Counted from the stretch's first letter, positions 9,685 through 20,987 are shown. The stretch: DNA of 64,000 nucleotides from Takakia lepidozioides (GCA_030704615.1 CM060734.1:25050001-25114000); one strand, 5' to 3'. Notes: generated from the letters alone by a model not told the origin. Numbers and translations are program-made.

Positions 9685-10225
9685 GGGTCCAGATTCATCC
9701 ACGAGGGTTGGACTTCAAGCTCCAGATTACCTTGATTCCATGTGGGTCAGTAGCTACAAGAAACCTACATGGGTAGATGGTAAACTAAAGGCAGCTATTG
9801 CAGCGGCACAGATGATAAAATCAGGCACCTCAACCATGACCACAGCTTCTGAAAGAGGATCAAGAGAGGGAGTCCACAATGCCTCTTCTGACATTTCTGG
9901 GCATGTGAAGATACTTTGTGCGGCAGACAGCCTGACAGAGGCTCTACAGATTCTAAACCAAGGAGGCATTTTAGGAGATTCAAATATGTATGTTTGTCTC
10001 TTGCTTAAGTGCATCAAGATGGAAGGTCTCGAAAGCTGGAAAGCAGGTGCACACTCACTTTATCCAAAGTGGGTTCACGACAGATGTTTTTCTACTCAAC
10101 ACGTACCCTTGTCAATATGCATGTTAAGTGCCGAGCATCAAGGATGCTCACCAAGTGTTCAACAGAATGCCTCAATGATCTTTGATCACGTGGAATATTA
10201 CGTTGGAAAGATTTACCAAGCATAG
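9685..10225 (+). pseudogene. PDF-motif exon fused in frame to the start of a PPR array
   Basis: The exon opens IHPRGLDFKLQIT, loses one base, then continues in the frame used downstream as LDSMWVSSYKKPTWVDGKLK and a run rich in alanine (the PDF motif). About 60 residues later it becomes LTEALQILNQGGILGDSNMY and VCLLLKCIKMEGLE, the usual lead-in of a plant PPR array ('a-l-x-LL..G..pd...y..LL..C'). No intron signal separates the two. OSB proteins act in organellar DNA maintenance and PPR proteins bind organellar RNA. A protein with both would be a nucleic-acid-binding chimera. This copy is damaged. Confidence 0.6.
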
Positions 10226-11344
10226 GTGTCGTAGGAATGTTTTGGAGACATATGAGCAGACCTGTGCTTGCCTTCTTCAGGGATGTGCTAAAACGAAAGC
10301 TTTGGCAATTGGCAAGGGGGGTTCATGCCCACATTCTCAATAATGAATTCGAGCCAGACATTTTTGTTGGAAACACCCTTATTAGCATGTATTGCAAAGT
10401 GCGGGAGTGTGGTGCATGCACGCCAAGTGTTTGACAAAATGCCCAAACGCAATGTGATCTCATGGGCAAGATTAGCTCAGCAATGCCATGGTGCAGAACC
10501 ATTCGACCTCTTTCGACATATGCGACTAGAAGGAGTGAAACCTAACGAGGTTACATTTATTGGGATTCTCAATGCGTGCTCCCTCCCAGCAGCTCTGGAG
10601 CAGGGCAATTGGCTCCAGGCCTGCATCATTGTTGCTGGATTCTAGTGGGGAATGCCCATCTGAGCATGTATTGCAAGTGTGGGAGTGTGGCTAATGCGCT
10701 CCAAGTGTGTGATAAGATGCCTCGGAGAAATATAGTTTCATGGAATGCCTTGATTGCAGGATTAGTTCAGCAAGGGCAAGGTGCAGAAGCATTCAAACTC
10801 TTTGCACGCATGCAAGGAGAAGGTGTGAAGCCTGACAAGGCCACTTTCATTAACATCCTTACTGCTTGCACCAACCCTCTAGCTCTGGAATGGGGCAAGC
10901 TGCTCCATGCAAGCATCATCAAAGCTGCTTTGGTGTCAGATATCCAGGCGGGGAATGCCCTTGTGAGCATGTATTGCAAGTGCGGAAATGTGGTGCATGC
11001 CTGTCAAGTGTTTGACAAAATGCCTAAGAGAAATGTGATCTCATGGAATGCGATGATTGCAGGATTAACATAGCAAGGGCATGGTGAGGAGGCGTTCAAA
11101 CTTTTTCAGCAAATGCAACGAGAAGGTATGGAGCCAAATGAAAATCACCTTCATGAGCATCTTGAACGCATGTACTACCCCAATAGCCTTGGAACAGGGC
11201 AAGGGCCTCCATGCAGGGTTGATCAAAACTGGATTTGAGTCGGATGGCAAAGTGGGAACTGCCCTTCTCAGCATGTATTGCAAATGTGGGAGTGTGTTGA
11301 TGCTCAGCAAGTGTTCATCAAAATGCCCGAACGAAATGATCTGA
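10226..11344 (+). pseudogene. PPR protein fragment, at least four repeats, frameshifted
   Basis: Successive repeats read NTLISMYCKxRECG (about 10372), ARQVFDKMPKRNVISWARL, GILNACSLPAALEQG, HLSMYCKCGSVANALQVCDK, RNIVSWNALIAGLVQQGQGA, EAFKLFARMQGEGVKPDKAT, NALVSMYCKCGNVVHACQVF, RNVISWNAMIAGLT-stop, and after further shifts ACTTPIALEQGKGLHAGLIK. These are P-, L- and S-like 31-36-residue helical hairpins typical of plant PLS-class PPR proteins. There are frameshifts near 10400, 10640 and 11140 and a stop at 11071-11073. The array ends abruptly at 11344, joining intron-like repeat DNA, and no E or DYW domain is present. Confidence 0.85.
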
Positions 11345-12230
11345 TGAAGGTACCTTCTTCAACACATTTCAGCCTGAGGGCACCTTCTAGTTTGACATGT
11401 TTCAGCCTGTTTTTCCTCTCATCAGACTCAGCCCTGAAGCATATGTATTGAATTCTGTAAGTTAGCTCGTTGGGTGGATCTGCGGTGCTTTGGAGTGACT
11501 TTGCAAGTTACTGCCAAGGTGACAGCATGACAGTACCTAAAAAAAGATAACAGAGATGGAGAGAAGCTTTCAAGGAATGAATACTTCTCTTACCCCAATC
11601 AGTGGTGGGACAATGTGAGTAGATGGTCAACTGGAAATAGCAGCGGCAACAGCGCAATTGATAGAACAAGGGACTGCTAATGAAGGTACATTCTTCAACA
11701 CATTTCAGCCTGTTTTTCCCTGTTATCAGAGTCGTCCCTAAATTTCTAGATGGCCGGATTCCAAGCTCCAGATTACCTATGACTCCATGTGGAAGGATAG
11801 CTACAAGAAACCTGCATGGGTAGATGGTCAACTGGAAGCCACTGTAGCAGCTGCAGAGGCATGATGTACGCATTGTTAGTGTGGAGGGAGGGGTAGCTGT
11901 TGATATAGAGAGAGGATCGTGGGTGCAAAATCATCCAAGAGGGCCAGATTTGGAGCAAGGAACAGCGCTGGCAGGAGCTCTATAAATATGATCCACAACG
12001 GTGGAACAATATTGTCAACAAGGTGAGCTTTCTTCATGCAACATCGTAGGGAGTTTGACAGAACTTTGTATTTAAATATGTTAGTGTGGAGGGAGGACTA
12101 GCCGCTAATGCAAGGATGGACTGTGGGTTCAGGATCACCCAAGAGGGCTACCAGCAGTGGAAGTAGCAACATTTGGTCAATAGCAGCAGCAAGAATTAGC
12201 AATGTCAAACTCATCAATCAGGTACTTGCT
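11345..12230 (+). pseudogene. More PDF-motif exon copies
   Basis: About 11567-11612 reads NEYFSYPNQWWDN, the first half of the motif. 11752-11863 reads GPDSKLQITYDSMWKDSYKK then PAWVDGQLEATVAAA. About 11945-12021 reads WSKEQRWQELYKYDPQRWNN and IVNK before a GTGAGC donor, the start of a further PDF unit. At 12134-12160 HPRG recurs. Together they look like several PDF exons of one gene, or of several insertions, interleaved with decayed introns. PDF-motif multiplicity (one to three) is normal in OSB proteins; this many is not. Confidence 0.5.
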
Positions 12231-12391
12231 TCTGTATACATTTCATCCTCTTATCAACGTAGTCCATGCTTGGACAGCCTATAGGGTTGTATAAAACAGG
12301 ACTTTGGAACCTTCCAACCCGGGTGCTTTGTTATTGGTCTATCAAGGTCTGATTTGAAATGTTTTCATTGCATTTTGCAGGTGAACTCATC

Positions 12392-15300
12392 ATGGAAGAA
12401 GAGTTGGAAGTAAAAGTCCTGCTCGTTGGAGGAGATGCATCACCAAACAGGCTTGGTTCTATGTTCACTATGCAAGGTGTCACATACAAATGCATCCGAG
12501 CAGAAATTATAGGTGATGAGCTTGTCTCAGCAAAATTTCATTTCATTTCCATGGGGGGTAGTGTCTTTTCAGCCAAGCAAGAAGAGAGGATGGTTCTGAA
12601 ATGGGATACTGTACACATTAAGATTTCAGACCAAAATGATGGGGACCAAGGATTGAAAAGACCTCTATCTTCCAGTGGTTCTACGATCTTGCATGAGGAC
12701 AGACCAGGCGAGGACCCGGCACCAGTGTCTACCAAGATGAGGATGGACCCTGATACACCCTTTGCTGGCGATGGTGGAAATGAAGACCATGCACATGAGC
12801 ATGCACTTCAGCAGAGATCTGATAGATTGTGCAGCACGTTGGCTACATCCAACGATATTCAAAAATGGCATAAAGAGATTAGAGCCGTTGAAAGGAAAAT
12901 CTCTGCAGAAGGACGATGTGACAAGTTTGAGCTGATGACAAAGGATCAACAAGGACAAGCAATGTTCCACATATGGTGTGTTGAGTGTGAGGATGTTTAT
13001 GCACGGTCTGGGAAAAACAAACCATATGATGCATGTGCAAACTTTATGAGATCTCATTTGAGGAGTGAGGGGCATCGCATAGCCTATGAGAGGCGTCATG
13101 GGAAGGGTTCATCACAATGTGTCATCAGCCCTGTAAATGCAGATGAAGCATTAGATGCAAAGAAGAACAGGGTGAAGGAGGTATTAGAGGAAGTCGCTCG
13201 GTTTTGTGAGGACAATCCTGGAAACAGATTTGAGATTGTGGAAGCCACAATTGGAGACTATTCGCAGTTGGGTTCCATAAGGATTAGGTGCCCACTTGAT
13301 TCAAAGTGGCTACTCTTGTTTCCAAGGACAGGTTCTTTGCAATCTTCTTTGACAGAGCATGTGAAAGGAAAAACTCATGTCGATGCAGAGATTTGCCAGA
13401 AGATTGGAAGTAGTGAAGGACTGTGCAAAAAGAGAGGAAGGCCTCCAAAGCCTATGATTGCCAAAGATGTAAAGCAACGGGATCTAAGCTCTTTCTTGGT
13501 CAGTCAACCTGTGTTGCCGTCCCCACCACTTGACAATCCAATTGTGGCATCAACAATGGGAGCATCCTCGTCACAAACTCCATACACTTGTGTTGACGCT
13601 GCCCAACGGGCAGATCTGATCGAGGATTGACAATTACAGCAAAGGTCCCAATGCAACAAAGGAAGAGACAGTTTGTGTTGGGGCCTATGGGATGAATGGT
13701 GGGAGTACAACCAGCAGAGAATAAGTCTGAAACCATTCCTTCAAGATAGCAAGGGAGGAAAGAAGTGGTATGTCGAGCCATTGACAAATGCAACCATCAC
13801 TCTAACCAATCAAGAGCATAAGGTTGTTGGTACGTTTCGGCACGTGGATTGTTTTAGAGTGTCATTGGATGGGGAGCCATTTCCAAACTTGAGATGTTCA
13901 GCATGTTCTTCCATTCCCTTGGAAAATGACTTCACAATGAGGGTATATAGAGAAAGAGGTGCCATGGAATGTAGAGGGGAGAGAGATACTGGCAAGGGAA
14001 GAAGGTTGTCATATCTTGGAAATGCCGAGATTGTCAAACAAGTTTACAAAAACAGATAGGAGTTGAGACAGTTGAGGAGGCCAAGACCAAAGTGGCATCC
14101 TTGTCTGTGCGATGTAGGAGTTTGAAGGAGTCTGGGATTGAGGCAATTGAAAGAGGAGATGTTCTCAAATTTTGTCGTGATATTGTTGATGCACATAGGA
14201 GGGGGGATTTTGAAGGAAAAGAAAGTTTGTGGGATTTTCTTGTTGATATGGGCAAGAATATTGACAGGTCTCCACAAGGGAAGAGGTATGGTACTAGCAC
14301 AAAAACAATGTTTGAGACTGTGCAGCTTTGGGGGGGTCCGAGATTGCATCATTTTTTGGCTTCAAATGTGGGGGGTCCTTCTATTGATACTACAAGACGG
14401 TCTTTGAGGAAAGGTTTGAAGTACAGAGCGGGACAAATGGATGATATATTTCAGCATGTGGCTGGAATTTACAGAGATGTGATGGAAGATGCAAATATTC
14501 CAATGGGAAGCATCCCAGTGATGGTGGCCGAAGATGAAACTGTTGTGAAGCGATTGGTACGTTGGATTGCTAGGGATGATACCCTTCTCGGGTTCTGTGG
14601 GCTTCAAGACAACCATGTATGAATTTCAAATTTTGTGGTGCAAGTGGGAGAAGGGGAATCAGGGTACGAACATATTGTGGAGGCATTCAAAAACAATGTG
14701 GTTGCCCATTACGCCAGAGTGTTGATAGCAAATCCTCTACATGTACGATTACCTCGATTGGTATTGGTAATCCAGCTCACTTGCAATAGATTTGACAACA
14801 ATTTTGTGAGATCACAATGGGAAGTGGTGAGACAGTTGTGGGACAAATATGTGAGGGACGTGATTGGGCCTATAATTGGGCATGCTTCAGACGGAGATAG
14901 TAGGAGGAGAAAAGTGATGTTAGAAGATTATGCCAATGGGGCTGGAAGTAGATTTTGCATCCCTTGGGAAGGATGGTTGTTTACAGGTCGAGTGTGCAAC
15001 GGGGGAGATATATACGGACTCCATGATCAGGACTTCATCCACAATGGGAAAAAATTGGTAAATCCCTTGGACAGTGCATCACGGACTTTGGTGTTGGGTG
15101 ATGAGGTTGCTACATTGAATCATGTGTTATTGGTCTACCATTCATTTTCAGTGGACAAGCATGGACTTCGGGAATGTGATATCAAAAGAGAAGATCGACA
15201 GAATTGGGCAACAGCTCAACGACTGGCATCTCGGAAGATGCAAGCTTGTTTGAGGGAGTTACAATCAACTGTGAATCATCGAAGGGAGAGGACCAAAGGT

Positions 15301-16790
15301 ACTGAAATTTACCTATACATCATTTCATGCTACATCGACATTTTTTTGTCTCCTCACATGTCATTGTGTGAGAGGGTACAATCTGCTGCGAAGGTATCGT
15401 TTTTTTCAGATTGTGGAAGTTGTGGTTATTCCACCACGAGGTGTATAATCTGAAATCCTTCTTCATTAGCAGGGAAGCATACTTGGATTTACAAATTTCA
15501 TGCCACTACGTGGTTCTACTTATCAAATTGTTCAAGGATAAGTTTAATCATGTGCAAGTTCCTTTGAGCCTTGTTGGTTCAGATGTGTGTGAAATATTCT
15601 TCAGCAAAGTGGGAGGTATGTTACGGAATGAGAGGACATATAATGGGTGTGATTTGATTGAGAGTGCGGGAGCATTAACACGCATATCCGAGTTCGAGGT
15701 GAATCCAAAAGGACCCAAGTTCTCAAGAGCTCACAAGAAACAAGAACACATTTGGTTTTCTTTGGAGAAGAAGCCAAGTATCCCCCTTGCTGATTTGTCC
15801 GACTTTTCTACTGTCCAATCGGATGATTGCATTGTGGAGGCTTTGAAAACTAGATTTCTAGAAGCGCAACTTTTATGCCATAAACTTGGGATGAAACCAA
15901 ACAAAGCGACAAACTTGGATTGGTGGAATGAGCCATGGACAATTGAGAGACAAATGGAGGCCGAGCTATTCAAAAGCATGGAAGAGGAGGGTGATGATGT
16001 CGATGCCATATATTCTATTTGTCCTCTTAATGCAGACACACATATTCAAAATGAGGTCGTGGAAGATGAATTGGTGTGCGGGCCATCGAATTCAATGGAG
16101 GATGTTTTGAGCCAACCTTTGGATGATCATGCGGAAGAGGTACTTATTCAGAGTGAATTGAGACATACTCTGGATGCTGTCATTGATGAGTTTGAACAAG
16201 AGAAAGATGGACCGAAGGCGGTGGTTCCATTTGTCAAAGTAGACGAGAAGACCATATTCAAAAGCACTTTGGTTAGCCAACTCAATGGCAACCCTACTCT
16301 ATCCAAGGATAGATTGACACGAGTAAGAAGTGCATCGATGTTGTTTTGCCGAGAAAACAAACCAACTACCAGCAACAAAACCACGAGCTTGGGATTGGGT
16401 TCGGATTGTGCTGTATTTTTTGTTGATGAGGAGACTGCGATCCAAACTACAAACAGGAAAGGCAGACCAGGGAAAACCTGCAGAGGAGCAACCAAAGGCA
16501 CTTGGTATTTGGGCAGGGTTCAAAGAATGCGGAAGAAAATCAATAAGCGGTTTGTAGAATGTAGGAATTCTGTTGATTTATTGGAGCGTCATTCTCATAT
16601 GGAGATTGGGTTAGCATGGTACCAAAAAATTCGAGGAGGGGTCTATACGTACGATTTGACGGATAACATGATGGTTGATTTGGATTCCATTATCGCGTTA
16701 GCATGTTTAAAGTACAATGTCAAGTCAAACACATATGTACTTGATGCAAATGACCGAAAAGTCTTTGACAACTTTATCAAAGGCAAATAA
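12392..16790 (+). pseudogene. Long transposase-like protein (RNase H-like family, 'GHASDGDSRRRK' signature)
   Basis: The ATG at 12392 follows a TTTTGCAG acceptor. The reading frame is nearly continuous for about 1,466 codons. It is broken by TGA at 13628-13630, a frameshift at an A run near 14050, TGA at 14620-14622, and a frameshift at a T run near 15400. N-terminal half: two C-x2-C/C...H-x4-H zinc-finger-like units (about 12977-13085 and 13288-13380) and an AT-hook KKRGRPPKP. Core: PVMVAEDETVV, AFKNNVVAHYARVLIANPLH, IIGHASDGDSRRRK (about 14880), FFISREAYLDLQISCHYVVL, LVGSDVCEIFFSKVGG (about 15561). This order matches, from memory, an uncharacterised animal TE protein family. The gene lies inside the inverted-repeat transposon. 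Confidence 0.6.
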
Positions 16791-16860
16791 TTTTTTAATT
16801 AATTTTTTATATTTTAAATGAATAAATTCGATATAATATAAAAACATACATATACATATT

Positions 16861-17030
16861 GGAGGGTTATTTTTAATGATGGAAAATGAGAATATACATA
16901 CAGAAGGGGGTACTTTTTAAAAATTGTAAATTTTTGTATATTTACAGGAGGGGGTTTTATAATCTTCAAAAAATATGTACAGAGGGGGTATAAATTATCC
17001 AAGGACCCGTATACAGGGGGTTTTTTTTAT
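16861..17030 (+). repeat. Right subterminal G-rich direct repeats
   Basis: Five units of the form (T)ACAG-GAGGGGGT followed by A/T-rich DNA start at about 16861, 16903, 16947, 16981 and 17015. Spacing shrinks from about 42 to 34 bp. They lie between the transposase stop codon and the right terminal repeat, and share the GGAGGGGGT core with the left end. Confidence 0.55.
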
Positions 17031-17040
17031 TAGGCGACGA

Positions 17041-17079
17041 ACGCACGTGATACGCACAGTTTATAAAGAGTGCACCCCC
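17041..17079 (-). repeat. Right terminal inverted repeat
   Basis: Reverse complement begins GGGGGTGCACTC and has ACGTGCGT at the same offset (31) as the left end. Confidence 0.65.
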
Positions 17080-20045
17080 AAGGGGGATGTAGGGTGGTGG
17101 CATGCCTGTCTGCTGGGTAGGAAGTGCGTCCCAGGATTGTCGTGGTGGCATTTTCTTGTTTCTGTTGTCATTACTGTCTGGTTGCTCCTGTGGTCCGTGA
17201 GTGGGCCAGCTTTCGTCATCAGGGTGTTCTGTTATTCCGTCCCCACGTACCATGTCGATTTTGGTGGTCAAGGTTTCTCGGTAGGTTTGCAGCTCCTCCT
17301 TGGTCCAGGGTATAATGTTTTTAGTTGCCCTGCTGCCCATTAACCAGTTAACAGCTTGCGTCCCTGTTTCTCTGAAAGGGTGGTCTCTGTCCAAGACCAA
17401 TGGTGAAAAGTGGTCTTTCGCCTGGCGCCATGCTTCAGCATATAGTGGTCTGTTCATATATGCTGAAGTGCCTGCGACTCTCTCTGGTGGCTGGAATTTG
17501 GGTAATTCCCAGTGAGTATCTTTTTCAATACTCTCATAGCGCTGCCAGCTTCCCCTCATTGTCACGAACATCCAATACAAGTAACTTCCAATATAAAAAC
17601 TTAGGCAGCCCATTACAACGTCTACTGCCGGGGTAGGATTAATCTTCAATTGCCCCACTGCCCACATGTAAGCGACCAGCTCCTTGTACTCCAGGGGAGC
17701 CTGACGCCAGAATTCAACCAATTCTGCCCCTGACCATGTCTCCTCCCTAGCCAATGGCCTCATCCTGTATCTCAAAGGTATGAGAGTTTGATTGAGCAGA
17801 TGCAATTGACCCAATGACCTGCAGGGGGTTAAGGTTTTGAATACCTTTTCTAGTATTTCTGGGATTTGGTGGGCTGGGACTACCATCATTTTAAAGTATT
17901 CCTCTGAATACTTTAGCCACTCCCCATCCTGCTTGCATGGCATGATTTGGAAATCATCCACTGCTACCGAAGTTGATGCCACCAGAACACTTGGTAATGG
18001 TACGGGGTTTACCTCTTGAGTAGATGGCCCTGCTGTGGCCTGTATCAGTGCCTGTTGACTTTTGTGGTGGTTGTGTTGTTGGTGGTGTTTGTGCTGGTGT
18101 TGTTGTTGTTGTTGATTGTATTGGTGCTTCTTGTTCATGGTCTTGCTCCTCTTAATCGTCTTCGTCCATGAGCTCATCTTGTTTGGAATTGGTGGCAGAA
18201 ATTCCTCGTGAATGTCTGTCACCAATTTCGCCAATTGACATTTCATTTGTCTTACCATTTCCCTGTTGAGTTTCTTCATTTCCAGTTCACTCCCTTCACT
18301 CAACCAGGCTCTAGCAAAGGCTGCGTCTGCTGCGTCCAGCCCTGCTTGCAATGTCAGCTTCTCCAGCTGTTTGTTTCCATTCTTGTTCATTGCCCATGGC
18401 AATGTCTCTTTCTGTGGTGACTGTGAATAGCCTGCTTTCAGCATTTTCCCTTCCCCTCAGCAGTACAGTGTTGCATGAGAAACACTTGCTTCCCTGGTCT
18501 TTGGCAGTCTTCAGCTGCCCCTTGAGTGTATCCACCTGCTCCTTAAGTGTCTGGACCTGTCCTGTGAGCATTTCCACCTTTGTCTCTGTTTTCCAAGATC
18601 GTTCTCTTTCTGCATCGAGGTCGGCTTGGACATGGCATTTTTCGTCTCTCTGTCTTTGCCACTTCTGTTCCCACTCGTCTCTGCGTTGTATCAAAGTGTT
18701 GTATTGGCGAAGTAAGGTCGTCTTTTGATCTTCCAATGATGCGATTGTAACCTCGTGGTTACATACTGTTCTTGCTGCCGCCAATTCCCTCTGATGTTTC
18801 TCTTTGATGTGGTCCAAGATCATGCTAAGGTTCTCCGGGCTTATGTAATCCTTGGCCCTGTCCATGCAAGCTCTTACTTGACCCAATGCTTGTTTCTTCC
18901 AAACCTGTGTCCCATGCTGTTGTATCCAGAACCTATTGTGCGAGTAGTAATTCCAAATTGGAATTATTGTCTTGCTGCTGCTGACTCTGTGCCTCTTGCA
19001 CCACCTGCTGTTGCTGCTGACTGTGTGTCTCTTGCACCACTTGCTGTTGTTGCGCCACTATGGTTCCCTCCTCTGTTCCTGGTTGTGTGGCCTCTACAGG
19101 TGTTGTTTGCTGGGTTTCGGTGTCAACATGGCTCATTTCCATGGGTGTTGCTTCATTGGTCTGTGGTTGGTTCCCTCCTTCTGGCTGTTGATTCTTTCTT
19201 TCTCTTTGTAGTGTGGAATCAGCCGTCAAGTTGAAGATGTCCTCTGCTACTGCACTTGTGGTTGCTTCGTTGATCCGGGCTCTCTTTGCAAGTCCGCCCT
19301 CTTCTTCTTCTTGACCTGCTGCTGTGTCGATTCCTTCTTCCTCCATCGTTTCTACCCGCTGCATGATTCCCAACGTCGTTTTCTCTTTTGGTGTCAAGTG
19401 TACAGTGTGTCGAATCATTTGGAGTAACAAGGGAGTAGCCATGGTAACAGTCGCTTCCTTCTTCTTCTTTGTCAACCGGGTCAATTCTTGGGTTAACTTC
19501 TTCAATAAGAAGCTTGCCCAATTCATGATTTGCCCATTGAGGCAAATCAACACTTGATCGATTAGCTCCTTGGTGCAGTGGCTGTGGTTTTGCCTAAGGC
19601 AAAACAACGTGCTAAGTACCGGGGCTATCTTCTTAAAGCCGGGGTTTTTGCTGTGACTGCATTTGTAGCCCTGATCGGCTTGGTTGAGATTCTCAAACAA
19701 GTCCGCAAGTACAAACCTTGGAGGTTTGCCGCTGTGCACCAGTACGTCCAGACTGGGAAGGTGAAACACTTCCGCCAAGTACTTCTCTGTCAATAGAATC
19801 TGTGTGTCACGGACATTTGTGCTTCGAGTGCTGGTGTTGTAATTTTCCAAGAATTCCCTGCACAGCTCGTCGTGCTTAAGGTCCAGTCCAGCGTGGTGAT
19901 GAAGTACCGCAGGCCAAGACTATCCAATGTCTCCTGTGTCTCTGTGTCCTGCTCGATTTTCCGCAACGCCGGGCTGATTTTGAAATTCACTTGCGCATAA
20001 GAACTTGGTGCCTTCCGCTTGATGCCTGCCATTTCCCTTAGTTTT
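17080..20045 (-). CDS. Extra ORF downstream of pol in the Tat-like element (function unknown)
   Basis: Read on the minus strand from an ATG near 20030 (MAGIKRKAPSSYAQVNF), with frameshifts near 19850, 18900 and 18350, this is roughly 960 codons. N-terminal region: YNTSTRSTNVRDTQILLTEK then YLAEVFHLPS, similar to the ORFs seen beside pol in some plant Ty3 elements. Middle: acidic (EEEEGG) and Gln-rich stretches. Next: a coiled coil (about 18750-18500) with regular heptads such as LTGQVQTLKEQVDTLKGQLK. Then a Gln/His run and a C-terminal region with a possible membrane-associated segment (VVMGCLSFYIGSYLYWMFV). It ends at the inversion breakpoint; its natural end is probably at 6321-6356. Confidence 0.5.
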
Positions 20046-20987
20046 GCTATTGCTGTAAGGAATTGGAGCACCAATTCCTGTATCACAAGCAGTATGAAGC
20101 ACACTAGAAGTTGTGTAGACGGCAATTTCCAGTTTGCGGAAGAGAAGGTGAGGAGCTTGTTTCTGGGTTTAAGTAGGGGTTCTCCTCTGTAGGCTTCTTC
20201 TCTAACTTCTCTCGAGGTTCTCGTGGAGGTAATTCTATCCTGCTGTCCGCCTAGGTTTAAAGTGCAGTTAGCTTTAATTGCTGGGCCCAGGCTTACCAAG
20301 AAGCATTTAGCTTCTGGTAAAGGTTTTGAGTAAACCTCATCCCTTTTCTGGATGTGCCTGATTTTCTTCCATTGATGTTTTCTTCGTGGTTTGTCTTGGA
20401 TCGAACTGATGGTTATTGATGATTGTCCGGTTTCGGTCAGTTTACGTTCATCCATCTTGGATGTGTTCATCCATTTTGGTATGTGGTCCGTTTTTAGATG
20501 GGCGGCGTGTGCACAGTACTTGTAGCTTGGTTTAATGGCTTTGCCCTTATCATCCGCCGTCTTTTGGCAATCCGTTGGATTGTGCCGTCGTTCTTCCTCC
20601 GTGTTATGATCGATGGTTAGTGGTGTATGATTACCACGGTCGGTTGGGTAATCTGGAGCGTACATCTCACACAATCAGTGACTCGTTGGCTGTTTCGTAT
20701 TCGGTCACGGTTCTGTAAGGCATATGTGCTGGCCACGGTTCACCATACAGTATACGGGGTGGTAATGTTGTCCTCCAGATGAATGGTGGTCTAGCCGTAG
20801 TGGTGCCCTAAACTCGTATTGCCACCTGTCTTAGTACATGCCGATTCACAGTGTCGTGATGAATGTAGTATGCACTGGCGGTTTCACGCTCCTGATCTGC
20901 AGTTTGATCTTCCTCGTTGGCGTATAAGTCATGTATAAGGGCTTTGTCATGTATCCCTTTGTAGCCTTTTAACTTGTTAATATTAAT
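20046..20987 (-). other. Spacer between integrase and extra ORF of the Tat-like element
   Basis: The open frame at 20674-20046 is low in recognisable motifs and probably untranslated. It contains a stretch with hydrophobic character (QLLVCFILLVIQELVLQFL). I see no LTR here. Confidence 0.35.

Larger units (their letters stand above)
7578..17079. mobile_element. 9.5-kb terminal-inverted-repeat DNA transposon with transposase and captured PDF/PPR fragments
   Basis: The left end, GGGGGTGCACTC-(19 nt)-ACGTGCGT (7578-7616), is matched by the inverted right end at 17041-17079, with both blocks identical and the same 19-nt spacing. Similarity continues inward as AAACCCC(C/T)-like blocks. Both ends carry G-rich subterminal repeats. 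Inside are a SINE/tRNA-like sequence, PDF-motif and PPR gene fragments (9.0-12.2 kb) and one long transposase-like gene (12392-16790). A convincing target duplication is not visible; only AA flanks both ends, and the flanks were altered by an inversion. The superfamily is undetermined. Confidence 0.6.

Noticed and set aside
7578-17079. Calling the inverted-repeat element a P element, Kolobok or hAT element
   Set aside because: Some acidic and aromatic motifs are suggestive, but I cannot show the family-defining residues or target duplication from this one copy.
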